A stretch of 36,909 nt of DNA from an uncultured Pseudomonadota bacterium (GTDB lineage: Bacteria; Desulfobacterota; Desulfobulbia; Desulfobulbales; Desulfurivibrionaceae), in NCBI GenBank assembly GCA_937868185.1, contig CALMMG010000046.1, forward strand, positions 1 to 36,909, written 5' to 3'. Below the pieces are notes generated by a model. It saw only the letters and a list, made by a program, of their open reading frames with translations, made no database searches and had not been told where the DNA came from. Shown here in pieces: positions 7,571-14,378 of the stretch (position 1 is the stretch's first letter; each line of letters opens with the position of its first letter). The position numbers and the translations under genes are program-made.

Positions 7571-8711
7571 TTTTGGGCTCTTTTGCTTTGTGCAGCCGGG
7601 CGAGTGCTTCCCTGGCAAGTTCCGCCACGGTGGTGTGCACGGGTTGCCCCTGCTCATAAATGGTTAATTCGGCGTCATCGCCGGTCAATTTTTCAATCTC
7701 GCTTTCCACCTCGGTGGCGGTAATCCGTCCCATAAGCCGGACTGCGTGTCCTCTGGTAATAGCCTCTGGGTGGGTGACAAAGGGAAAGAGGCTGTAGAAC
7801 GGCGTGGCGCGAACAAGGTCCGGCCTTTTTTCCGCCAAGGTGCCCAAGGCCCACAACACTTGAACCCTGGTGGAGGCAACTCCCCGGTGCATGAGCAGGT
7901 GCCTGGCAAAGGCGCCGAAGATGTCGGGACGCGCCGCGATGATGGAGCCGATGGACTCCAGCAGCCCCCAGTGAGCGGCGGCTGAGTCGGAACAGGCCTC
8001 GTACAAGCGATGCAGCAGGTCGCTCACGGCTCCAGGTTTTCGGGTGGAGAGCCGTCGACAGACCTGGCCCAGGATATGGGCGCATTGCCAGCGTTTGCCC
8101 TCATCCGGATCATAGAGCAATCGCTGGATGAAACGCAGGGTCTTGAGATCGTCGAAGGCCAGGTCAACCAGGCCGTCGATGTCTTGGTTCCACACCATTC
8201 TGGTGACTGTGACCTTGTCGGCCAGCTTCTTCTTGCGTTTGGGGTCGCGGGCTGGTTCCATGGGTGGGAGGTCGCTTGCTGGATCTTCCTGGCAAAGAGC
8301 GCTGTCCTTCGCATTCTTGTCCGTGTGTAGCCGATTGGCAAGGGTGGCCAGCTCCCGGTTGAGTCGGACAAAATAGAGGACCCCTGACACCTTGCGGCCA
8401 TCGACATTCTTGGTTTCGAAGACCTGGTGGGTCTGCTCGTCGTAGTTGTCGATCCGACCCGTGAGATAATCCTCATCAGGAAGCAGTTCCCAGGCCAGGT
8501 CCCAGTTGTCGTCGCAGGCATGGACTATGGCTTCGACCATGGCTGCTCCCACATTGAAGCCGGTGGGATCGCAGGTGTAAGTCGCGCCGCACTGGCATTC
8601 GCCCACGGTGAATTCGTCCAGCTTGCGCTGCACCGGTTCCTTGGGGCGTCCTACATCCTGGCCGCAGAAAGGGCACCAGGGCCGGAGCTTTATCTGTGCG
8701 TCTTTTGCCAT
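7563..8711 (-). CDS. Zinc-ribbon/HEAT-repeat protein (DVU0298-like)
   Basis: A 382-residue cytoplasmic protein. The N-terminus has a zinc-ribbon-like set of cysteines (Cys13, Cys16 in CPFCG; Cys39, Cys41 in CQCG). A middle domain of about residues 50-160 is followed by an all-helical HEAT-type region from about 190 on, with repeats such as GKRWQCAHILGQVCRR, AAHWGLLESIGSII, STRVQVLWALGTLAEKRP and ITRGHAVRLMGRITA. From memory it resembles a family conserved in sulfate reducers (DVU0298-like); I could not verify this. It sits two bases after the upstream TPR gene and overlaps the downstream one, so all three are made together. It has scaffold or adaptor character and no catalytic motif. Confidence 0.75.
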   Translation of the reverse strand: MAKDAQIKLRPWCPFCGQDVGRPKEPVQRKLDEFTVGECQCGATYTCDPTGFNVGAAMVEAIVHACDDNWDLAWELLPDEDYLTGRIDNYDEQTHQVFETKNVDGRKVSGVLYFVRLNRELATLANRLHTDKNAKDSALCQEDPASDLPPMEPARDPKRKKKLADKVTVTRMVWNQDIDGLVDLAFDDLKTLRFIQRLLYDPDEGKRWQCAHILGQVCRRLSTRKPGAVSDLLHRLYEACSDSAAAHWGLLESIGSIIAARPDIFGAFARHLLMHRGVASTRVQVLWALGTLAEKRPDLVRATPFYSLFPFVTHPEAITRGHAVRLMGRITATEVESEIEKLTGDDAELTIYEQGQPVHTTVAELAREALARLHKAKEPKND

Positions 8712-8713
8712 GA

Positions 8714-9337
8714 TTACAGCTCGTTCTCGATGGCCTCGACCAGGCGCGGATCAACCGCATAGCCGAGCTCCTTCGCCTTGGTCAGCGACTTTTTAGCCGC
8801 CAGGAAATCATTGTTGTAATAGAGCGCCACTGCGAGATTGTTGTGGGCCATGGGGATGTCTGGTTCAAGCTTCACCGCTTCCTTGGCCGCTTTGACCGCA
8901 AGCGCAAAATTGCCGGCCATGACCTGGGCTGAGGCCAGATTGATCCAAGCCATGTGCATTTTCGGGTCGTTCATGGTGGCCATGGTATAGGCCTCGATGG
9001 CCTTGTCGGTTTCGCCTTTCTGTTGCCAGATGAGGCCGATGTTGTTGTGGGGCTGGGCCAGGGCCGGATTGACCTGCACCGCTGCTTGGTTTGCGGCCAG
9101 TGCCTTGTCCAGGTCGCCCTGTTCAAAATGCATGGCGCCGATGTTGATCAGGGCCTCCACGGCATGCGGGTCGATTTCCAGGCATCTTTCCAGTGAGCGC
9201 ATGGCATCGGCAGTTCTTCCTGCCTTGCGGTAGACGAGGGCCAGATGGTGGTGGGCCACGATATTGTCCGGGAGTTCAATGCATTTTTGTTCCAGCTCTT
9301 CAATGATCTTGCTCAGATCTTCTTGTTGGGCAGACAT
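8714..9337 (-). CDS. Tetratricopeptide-repeat protein (first gene of TPR-HEAT-TPR operon)
   Basis: A 207-residue protein with at least five canonical TPR units from residue 25 on. Examples are NIVAHHHLALVYRKAGRTAD, AVEALINIGAMHFEQGDLDK, AQPHNNIGLIWQQKGETDK, MHMAWINLASAQVMAGNF and PMAHNNLAVALYYNNDF. It has no signal peptide and no membrane segment. The ribosome site AAGGATGAGG precedes the ATG. It heads the three-gene minus-strand operon and is divergent from dsrN across 309 bases. TPR and HEAT proteins encoded side by side suggest a multiprotein scaffold. The position between dsrABD and dsrN suggests service to sulfite reduction, but the sequence does not prove it. Confidence 0.85.
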   Translation of the reverse strand: MSAQQEDLSKIIEELEQKCIELPDNIVAHHHLALVYRKAGRTADAMRSLERCLEIDPHAVEALINIGAMHFEQGDLDKALAANQAAVQVNPALAQPHNNIGLIWQQKGETDKAIEAYTMATMNDPKMHMAWINLASAQVMAGNFALAVKAAKEAVKLEPDIPMAHNNLAVALYYNNDFLAAKKSLTKAKELGYAVDPRLVEAIENEL

Positions 9338-9646
9338 GGGGAGTCCTCATCCTTCAAAATGGTTGAAAATCGTAAATCCGCTTTGTAATCTCGAAAAAAA
9401 GCAGATGGCGTTTCAGAAAAAAAAGGCTTGGTACGGAAAGTACCGGCAAACAGCCAAAGTGGGATATATATAAGCATGGCTGTGGCGGTGTGCAAGTGGG
9501 TCAAAGTACCATATGGTGAAAACTTCGTCAAAATCTTTGCCGGACTCGATTGTTGCCGTAACTGGTCTGGCGCAACCGCTTGACAGCAGAAGCACCAGAT
9601 GGTTTCCTGTGCGCGGGATGATCAAAATGTGGATTTAGGGGAGACG
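9338..9646. other. 309-base divergent region between TPR operon and dsrN
   Basis: This holds the promoters of both divergent units. An AT-rich TATATATAAGC stretch near 9465-9475 could supply a -10 region for the minus-strand operon. A TTGACA at 9580-9585 points toward dsrN but has no acceptable -10 box at the right spacing. I see no riboswitch, tRNA or repeat. Confidence 0.4.
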
Positions 9647-11065
9647 ATGACTACGGGAGGGAAGGGCTTGGCCGCAGAGCAAGGATATTCAGCAAAGGGT
9701 CTGGTGGTGGCCGGGTTGGGAGGCGGCTCGGGTAAAAGCGTAGTCGCGGTGGGACTGGCAGCAGCCTTTGCCGAGCAGGGGCGGCAGGTTGTGCCTTTCA
9801 AAAAAGGGCCGGACTACATTGACGCCGGCTGGTTGGCCCTGGCTGCCGGCTATCCCTGCTACAATCTTGATCCCTATCTCATGGCCCCGGAAGCACTCAG
9901 CCATTCTTTCCGCACCCATGTGTACGGGCGGGAGTTGGTTATTATTGAGGGCAACCGAGGCCTTTATGACGGGGTTGATGCCGAGGGAACTTTCAGCACG
10001 GCCGAGCTTGCCAAGGCCTTGGCTCTGCCGGTGCTGTTGGTAGTTGACTGCACCAAGACCACCCGCACTGTGGCGGCCCTGGTGTTGGGCTGCCAGCAGT
10101 TTGATCCGGAGGTGAAAATTGGCGGGGTGATTTTGAATCGGGTGGGCACACCCCGGCACGAGGCCCTGGTCCGGCAGGCGGTGGAACAGTATACCGGGAT
10201 CCCGGTTCTGGGTGCCATGCCCCGTTCCAAAGAAGACGCCTTCCCGCAGCGGCATCTGGGGATAACTCCTTGCCCGGAGCATGCGGGAGCCGAGGTGGCG
10301 GTGCAGACCCTGGCCGGGAAGGCTGTGCAATATTTGGATCTTGTCGGGATAGAAAAGATGATGGCTCCCTGCGCCAGCGAGCGGGACGTGCCGCGCCAAG
10401 GGCTGAATGGAGCAGAAGAGCCGGTGCGGATCGGTATCCTGAAGGATGCGGCCTTTCAGTTCTATTATGCGGAAAACCTGGAGGCGCTGGTCCGTTGCGG
10501 CGCCCAGCTGGTGGAGATCAATGCCCTGACCGCCCCGGTGCTGCCGCAGCTTGATGGTCTCTATATTGGCGGGGGTTTTCCGGAAACCAGTGCCGGAGCG
10601 CTGTCCACCAATGTCTCCTTTCGGACCTCCCTGAAAAGAGCAGCCGAGGCCGGGCTGCCCATCTACGCTGAGTGTGGCGGCCTGATCTATCTTGGCGAGA
10701 GCATGGTGCTTGGAGAGGAGGTTTTCCCCCTGGTGGGCCTTTTCCCGGTGCGGTTCGGCCTGAGGAAAAAACCCCAGGCTCATGGCTATACTGTGCTGAA
10801 GGCTGAGGGGGAAAATCCGTATTATTCCGAGGGGACCGAGATCAAGGGACACGAGTTCCGCTACAGCCGGGTGGAAGAGTGGAGCGGCGAGGCTGCCCAT
10901 CTTGCCCTGCGGATGGAGCGCGGAGTGGGGTTTAGCGGTGGCCGCGATGGGTTGGTGTTCAAAAATGTGCTGGCGCTGTATACCCATATCCACGCGTTGG
11001 GCACTCCGGCCTGGGCTCCCGCCCTCGTGGCGAGGGCGCGGGAGTATCGCGCGGTGCGGGATTAA
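9647..11065 (+). CDS. dsrN: DsrN-type cobyrinate/siroheme a,c-diamide synthase
   Basis: A 472-residue CbiA/CobB-family amidotransferase. The N-terminal ATP domain shows a P-loop (GLGGGSGKS, residues 23-31) and FKKGPDYIDAGW (51-62). The C-terminal class-I glutaminase half has the nucleophile Cys343 in AECGG and a catalytic-type His449 in THIHALG. In sulfate reducers the CbiA homologue near dsrAB is called DsrN and is thought to amidate siroheme for DsrAB; CbiA proper acts in cobalamin synthesis. No other cobalamin gene is in the window and dsrABD is 3.4 kb away, so I favour DsrN. The frame opens at 9599, but the GGGGAG site before the ATG at 9647 decides the start. A strong GC hairpin occurs in the coding end (11016-11044). 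Confidence 0.85.
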   Translation: MTTGGKGLAAEQGYSAKGLVVAGLGGGSGKSVVAVGLAAAFAEQGRQVVPFKKGPDYIDAGWLALAAGYPCYNLDPYLMAPEALSHSFRTHVYGRELVIIEGNRGLYDGVDAEGTFSTAELAKALALPVLLVVDCTKTTRTVAALVLGCQQFDPEVKIGGVILNRVGTPRHEALVRQAVEQYTGIPVLGAMPRSKEDAFPQRHLGITPCPEHAGAEVAVQTLAGKAVQYLDLVGIEKMMAPCASERDVPRQGLNGAEEPVRIGILKDAAFQFYYAENLEALVRCGAQLVEINALTAPVLPQLDGLYIGGGFPETSAGALSTNVSFRTSLKRAAEAGLPIYAECGGLIYLGESMVLGEEVFPLVGLFPVRFGLRKKPQAHGYTVLKAEGENPYYSEGTEIKGHEFRYSRVEEWSGEAAHLALRMERGVGFSGGRDGLVFKNVLALYTHIHALGTPAWAPALVARAREYRAVRD

Positions 11066-11150
11066 GGTCGGTGCCGCCCTGTGTTGAGGGCCATTCTGGA
11101 TATGTCCACTCGCAGGCTGATTTTTTATCAAAAAAATGGAGGGGGTGCAA

Positions 11151-11642
11151 ATGCAACAGGGATTACGGGCGGTTGTTTTGGGATTGGCGGCGGTCTTGCT
11201 CTTGGCAGGGGCGGCAGGCGCCGCGGATGGTATCCGTGAAGGCAAGTGGGAGTTTACTTCTGAGATGCAGATGGAAGGAATGCCGCAGATGCCTGCCCTG
11301 CCTCCGGGAGTGAAGCTGCCTCCGGGGATGTCGGTCTCCACCCGGGCGAATACCATGCGTTCGACGGTGGTCAAATGTATCACCAAGGACGATCTGGTCC
11401 CCGCTTCGGATCAGAAAACCGAGAGTAAGTGCAAGGCAACCAAGATGGAACGCAAGGGCAACACGATTACCTGGAGCACCGTTTGCGATGATGGAGGGAT
11501 GAAAATTAAAGGGGACGGGGTTGCCACTTACACCGGCGAGGTCATGGACAGTACCATGACCATGACAACCCAGGGGCAAGGACAATCCACGAAACAGGTG
11601 GTGAAGACCAAGGGGAAATACCTCGGGGTGTGCAGTAAATAG
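11151..11642 (+). CDS. Secreted DUF3617 domain protein
   Basis: A 163-residue protein with a clear Sec signal peptide (RAVVLGLAAVLLLAGAAGAA, cleavage expected near AGA-AD around residue 25). The mature part begins with GIREGKWEFTSEMQMEGMP, typical of DUF3617, a periplasmic or outer-membrane-associated family of unknown function. A proline-rich loop (PALPPGVKLPPG) follows. Four cysteines (CITKDDLVP; CKATKME; STVCDDG; LGVCSK at the end) are spaced as in the family and may form two disulfides. An in-frame ATG at 11136 lies 15 bases upstream, but GGAGGGGG at 11138-11145 sits five bases before 11151 and decides the start. It stands alone downstream of dsrN. Confidence 0.85.
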   Translation: MQQGLRAVVLGLAAVLLLAGAAGAADGIREGKWEFTSEMQMEGMPQMPALPPGVKLPPGMSVSTRANTMRSTVVKCITKDDLVPASDQKTESKCKATKMERKGNTITWSTVCDDGGMKIKGDGVATYTGEVMDSTMTMTTQGQGQSTKQVVKTKGKYLGVCSK

Positions 11643-11709
11643 CCTGCCCCCCGCCACTGCTGGCTGGGGAGTTGTGGTGATTTTCAGCCGATAAGCGCTA
11701 AAGGCTTGG

Positions 11710-12072
11710 TCAGTGGCTGGTGTAACTGCCGAGAACCTTGGCCTCGATCTTCATTCGGGTGGCGCCATCGGGCATGGGTTCCTGCCAGTGGATGAATTGG
11801 GTCGTCACTCTGGCAAAGGCGCCGTTGTCTTCTTTGCACGCCTCGCAGATGCTCTCGGCCTCATCCCGGTAGATGATCACCTTGCTGGCGGGTTCCCCCT
11901 TGCAGTCAACTGCCGCCATTTTCCGGCAGCCGCATTCCAGGCGGATAACGGCCACCCCGACCCCGTCGGGACTCCCTTCCAGGATGCCAGCAATCATGGC
12001 CTCTTCATTTTTCTGGGCCTTGAGTTCCGGGCTTGGGGTGGTCTTTTTCTTTATTTTTGGTTTGCTGCTCAT
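11710..12072 (-). CDS. Small cysteine-motif protein of unknown function
   Basis: A 120-residue protein that I do not recognise. It starts with a lysine-rich tail (MSSKPKIKKK). The central part has a possible metal site made of Cys47, Cys49 (ECGCR), Cys57 and the CEAC pair at 76-79. It ends with a beta-rich segment (RVTTQFIHWQEPMPDG, ARMKIEAKVLGSY-like). No signal peptide or membrane segment is seen. The frame is open 21 codons further upstream, but those residues look non-coding. The chosen ATG at 12072 has only a weak AAAGG site. It is divergent from the ferredoxin gene across about 300 bases, and could be an electron-transfer or regulatory partner of it, which is a guess. Confidence 0.6.
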   Translation of the reverse strand: MSSKPKIKKKTTPSPELKAQKNEEAMIAGILEGSPDGVGVAVIRLECGCRKMAAVDCKGEPASKVIIYRDEAESICEACKEDNGAFARVTTQFIHWQEPMPDGATRMKIEAKVLGSYTSH

Positions 12073-12228
12073 AACAATGGGCCTTTTTGGGACAGTTTTG
12101 AGGATAATACCAGGGAAACGCCTGCAAAGAAACAACGGCTGGTATCCTAAAAGATCAGAGCAAACTGGTCAACCTGAATCGTCTTTTTCCCTCGTGTTCT
12201 CCTTGATTGTGGCGCGGATTCTTTTTTA

Positions 12229-12256
12229 TTGACAAAAAAATGGTGGTGCATTAGAG
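12229..12256 (+). promoter_or_regulatory. Predicted promoter of the ferredoxin gene
   Basis: TTGACA (12229-12234) embedded in TTTTTTATTGACAAA is followed after 16 bases by TTAGAG (12251-12256), a weak -10. The 15-mer is identical to the one around the dsrA -35 box. The leader would be about 105 bases and contains a GGGAAA/TTTCCC hairpin (12262-12282). Confidence 0.45.
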
Positions 12257-12369
12257 GGAAAGGGAAATTTGTGTCTTTTCCCGGAAGCAATGGGCTCGAT
12301 ATTCTGCCCCGTTTTGTGGCAGTGCGATCTTGTTTATCAATTTTTTAAACCTTATATGGAGGAAGTACT

Positions 12370-12555
12370 ATGTGGCAGATTGACATTGATAAGGACAAAT
12401 GTGCCGGTGATGCAGAGTGCGTAAACGCTTGCCCCGCGCAGGTGTATGAGATGGTTGACGGCAAGGCCGAAGCTGTGAATGCTGACGAGTGCCTGGGCTG
12501 TGAGACCTGTGTAGAGGTTTGCCCCGAGGGTGCAATCACCGTCACCGAGGTGTAA
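12370..12555 (+). CDS. Ferredoxin with two cluster motifs, first one with Asp in place of Cys (7Fe/8Fe type)
   Basis: A 61-residue soluble ferredoxin. The second cluster motif is complete: Cys41, Cys44, Cys47, Cys51 (CLGCETCVEVCP). The first reads Cys11-x2-Asp14-x2-Cys17-x3-Cys21 (CAGDAECVNACP), with Asp where the second cysteine should be. In Desulfovibrio africanus ferredoxin III and Pyrococcus furiosus ferredoxin this pattern gives a cluster that converts between [3Fe-4S] and [4Fe-4S] and can bind other metals. The surrounding sequence also resembles the D. africanus protein, as I remember it. GGAGGAAG precedes the ATG. It is a monocistronic gene, bounded by hairpins, likely highly expressed. 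It probably carries low-potential electrons in the sulfur pathway; partner not shown. Confidence 0.95.
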   Translation: MWQIDIDKDKCAGDAECVNACPAQVYEMVDGKAEAVNADECLGCETCVEVCPEGAITVTEV

Positions 12556-12565
12556 TGTAAAATAC

Positions 12566-12612
12566 AGGAGCCGTTACGTATAGCTTTTTTGAGTCATTTC
12601 GTTACGGCTCCT
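12566..12612 (+). terminator. Long hairpin after the ferredoxin gene
   Basis: AGGAGCCGTTACG (12566-12578) pairs with CGTTACGGCTCCT (12600-12612) through 12 of 13 positions across a 21-base loop that contains a T6 run. It starts ten bases after the stop codon. There is no strong U-run after the stem, so it may stabilise the 3' end of the message as much as terminate it. Confidence 0.55.
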
Positions 12613-12671
12613 TATTCTGTTGTCCTTGTTCTGCGAGGGGCAACGGCGTACAGAACATTTGCTGAAGTGTG

Positions 12672-12710
12672 TAGGCCTATTCCCACGATTGGGGATAGGC
12701 CTATTTATTT
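12672..12710 (+). terminator. Second hairpin/terminator after the ferredoxin gene
   Basis: TAGGCCTATTCCC (12672-12684) pairs with GGGGATAGGCCTA (12691-12703), a 13-base stem with one wobble and a six-base loop, followed by TTTATTT. It is a good intrinsic terminator candidate and separates the ferredoxin from the following membrane-protein gene. Confidence 0.75.
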
Positions 12711-12761
12711 GCGGGCGACGGGCGGGTTCAGTATGGGGTGGCAAACTCGAAGAGGGAAAGG

Positions 12762-13196
12762 ATGAACTGGCTGAAACGTTTGAAGCCAGGGGCAAGCACT
12801 CGCACCAATCTCTTGGTTGCCGCCCTGATGTGGAGTTGCATCGGTCTGTTTCTGATGGCGCGGGGCTATTTCCTGGTCGAGGCTGTGCCTTGGGTATTTT
12901 TAGGACTGGCCCTTGGGGTTGGCACGCTGAAAGCCTTTCTGGTTATTGAGCGGGCGGCCCGGAAGAATATCGCCCGTATCTTGGCGCGCCCGGATGGGAT
13001 GTGTCTTGGTGGAGTATACTCTTGGCGGATGTGGGGGATGGTTGGCTGCATGATGCTTGGTGGTCGCCTGTTGCGTAATTCCTCCGTGCCTCATCTGGTG
13101 GTCAGTGTTATATATATTGCGGTTGGTTGGGCGCTTTTGTTATCGAGCAGGCTCATCTGGCAGGAATGGAATGCGCGAAGCTCTTCGCTGCGATAA
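12762..13196 (+). CDS. Small integral membrane protein of unknown function
   Basis: A 144-residue protein with about four membrane segments, near residues 16-38, 40-60, 86-105 and 112-130. A basic N-terminus (MNWLKRLKPG) suggests a cytoplasmic start. I see no catalytic or binding motif and do not recognise the family. An upstream GTG at 12738 is in frame, but GAGGGAAAGG directly before the ATG at 12762 favours that start. The gene is immediately followed by the alanine racemase gene, 13 bases apart or overlapping depending on the alr start, so the two are cotranscribed. Confidence 0.6.
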   Translation: MNWLKRLKPGASTRTNLLVAALMWSCIGLFLMARGYFLVEAVPWVFLGLALGVGTLKAFLVIERAARKNIARILARPDGMCLGGVYSWRMWGMVGCMMLGGRLLRNSSVPHLVVSVIYIAVGWALLLSSRLIWQEWNARSSSLR

Positions 13197-13209
13197 CGGG
13201 TTGCTTGGT

Positions 13210-14343
13210 ATGGGAACACCTTCCTGGAATAGGGTGGAGATTGATCGTGCCGCCTTGCGCCATAATTTTCGGCAGGTGCGAAAACTGGTCGGCCCGGCGG
13301 TGGGTATTTTGGCGGTGGTCAAGGCCGATGCCTACGGGCATGGCCTCATCCCTGCCGCCCAGGCCTTTGCCGAGGCAGGAGCCACATCCTTTGGCGTGGC
13401 AGAGGTCGAAGAAGGAGTGCAGCTGCGGCAGGCCGGGATAACCGGGCAGATCGTGGTCATGCTCGGGGTTGACCGGCAGGGCGCGGCGGAAGCGGTGGCC
13501 CATGATCTCACCCCGGTGGTCTATACCCTTGAGGCCCTGGAGGCCCTTGCCGCGCAGGCGGCAAAGGGTGGTTGCCGGAAAGGGGTGCAGATAAAGGTTG
13601 ATGTCGGTATGGGGCGCCTAGGTCTTTTGCCCCACGAAATTGAACCATTTCTGGCTGCCTTGCGTCGGTTTCCCGAGCTCTATCTTGCTGGGATCGCCAG
13701 CCATTTTCCCAAGGCCGATGTGGACGGAGATGCTACCACGGAAGAGCAGTATGGATTGTTTCAGGAACTGTTGAGTCGGGTGCAAGGCGGTGGGGAGGGA
13801 CGGGTCAATCATATTGCCAATTCCGCCACCCTGATGCGCTACCCCCAGATGCGCTGTGATCTGGTACGACCGGGTATTTCTCTCTATGGCTGTTATCCTG
13901 CTGACTGGTTGGGGCAGGCTTCCGCCCTGGAGCTGCGGCCGGTCATGCGTTTTGCCTCCACGGTGCTTCAGGTGAAGGAGGTCCCTGCAGGGCAGGGGAT
14001 CAGTTATGGCCACAGGTATGTGACTGAACGGCCGACCCGGTTGGCGGTCTTGCCGGTGGGTTACGACGATGGCTACTTGCGGAGAATGGCGGGCAAGGCG
14101 GAGGTATTGCTGGCTGGGCAGCGGGCGCCGGTTCGTGGTATGATCTGCATGAATGCCTGCATGGTCGATGTGACGGATATTCCTGGAATTAAAGCAGGGG
14201 ATGAGGCGGTGCTGCTTGGTTGTCAGGGGGCAGGGGAGATCAGGGTTGAGGAGATCGCTCGCTGGTCTGACACCATCAATTATGAGATTCTCTGTCTTTT
14301 TGGCTCTTGCAATCGTCAGGTGTATGTTGACAGTGTGAGCTGA
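13210..14343 (+). CDS. alr: Alanine racemase
   Basis: A 377-residue PLP enzyme that interconverts L- and D-alanine for peptidoglycan. The PLP lysine is Lys38 in VVKADAYGHG. The C-terminal-domain catalytic tyrosine is Tyr266 in GISYGHRY. RPGISLYG (220-227) and NSATLM are further family motifs. Length matches the family with the ATG at 13210, which has a poor ribosome site. An alternative ATG at 13171 (390 residues) follows AGGAATGGA and would overlap the upstream membrane-protein gene, so the true start is uncertain within 13 codons. It heads the alr-argS-SPOR run. Confidence 0.95.
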   Translation: MGTPSWNRVEIDRAALRHNFRQVRKLVGPAVGILAVVKADAYGHGLIPAAQAFAEAGATSFGVAEVEEGVQLRQAGITGQIVVMLGVDRQGAAEAVAHDLTPVVYTLEALEALAAQAAKGGCRKGVQIKVDVGMGRLGLLPHEIEPFLAALRRFPELYLAGIASHFPKADVDGDATTEEQYGLFQELLSRVQGGGEGRVNHIANSATLMRYPQMRCDLVRPGISLYGCYPADWLGQASALELRPVMRFASTVLQVKEVPAGQGISYGHRYVTERPTRLAVLPVGYDDGYLRRMAGKAEVLLAGQRAPVRGMICMNACMVDVTDIPGIKAGDEAVLLGCQGAGEIRVEEIARWSDTINYEILCLFGSCNRQVYVDSVS

Positions 14344-14378
14344 ACAGGTACAAAAATATTTTCTGGATTAGAAATACG

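Noticed and set aside
9580-9608. TTGACA as dsrN promoter
   Set aside because: No acceptable -10 box lies 16-19 bases downstream, so I do not list it as a promoter.
11016-11044. Strong GC hairpin at the end of dsrN as a terminator
   Set aside because: It lies inside the coding sequence and is not followed by a U-run; likely a by-product of Ala/Arg codons.
9689-11386. 565-codon antisense open frame opposite dsrN
   Set aside because: Shadow of dsrN, which has all catalytic motifs; no ribosome site or domain.
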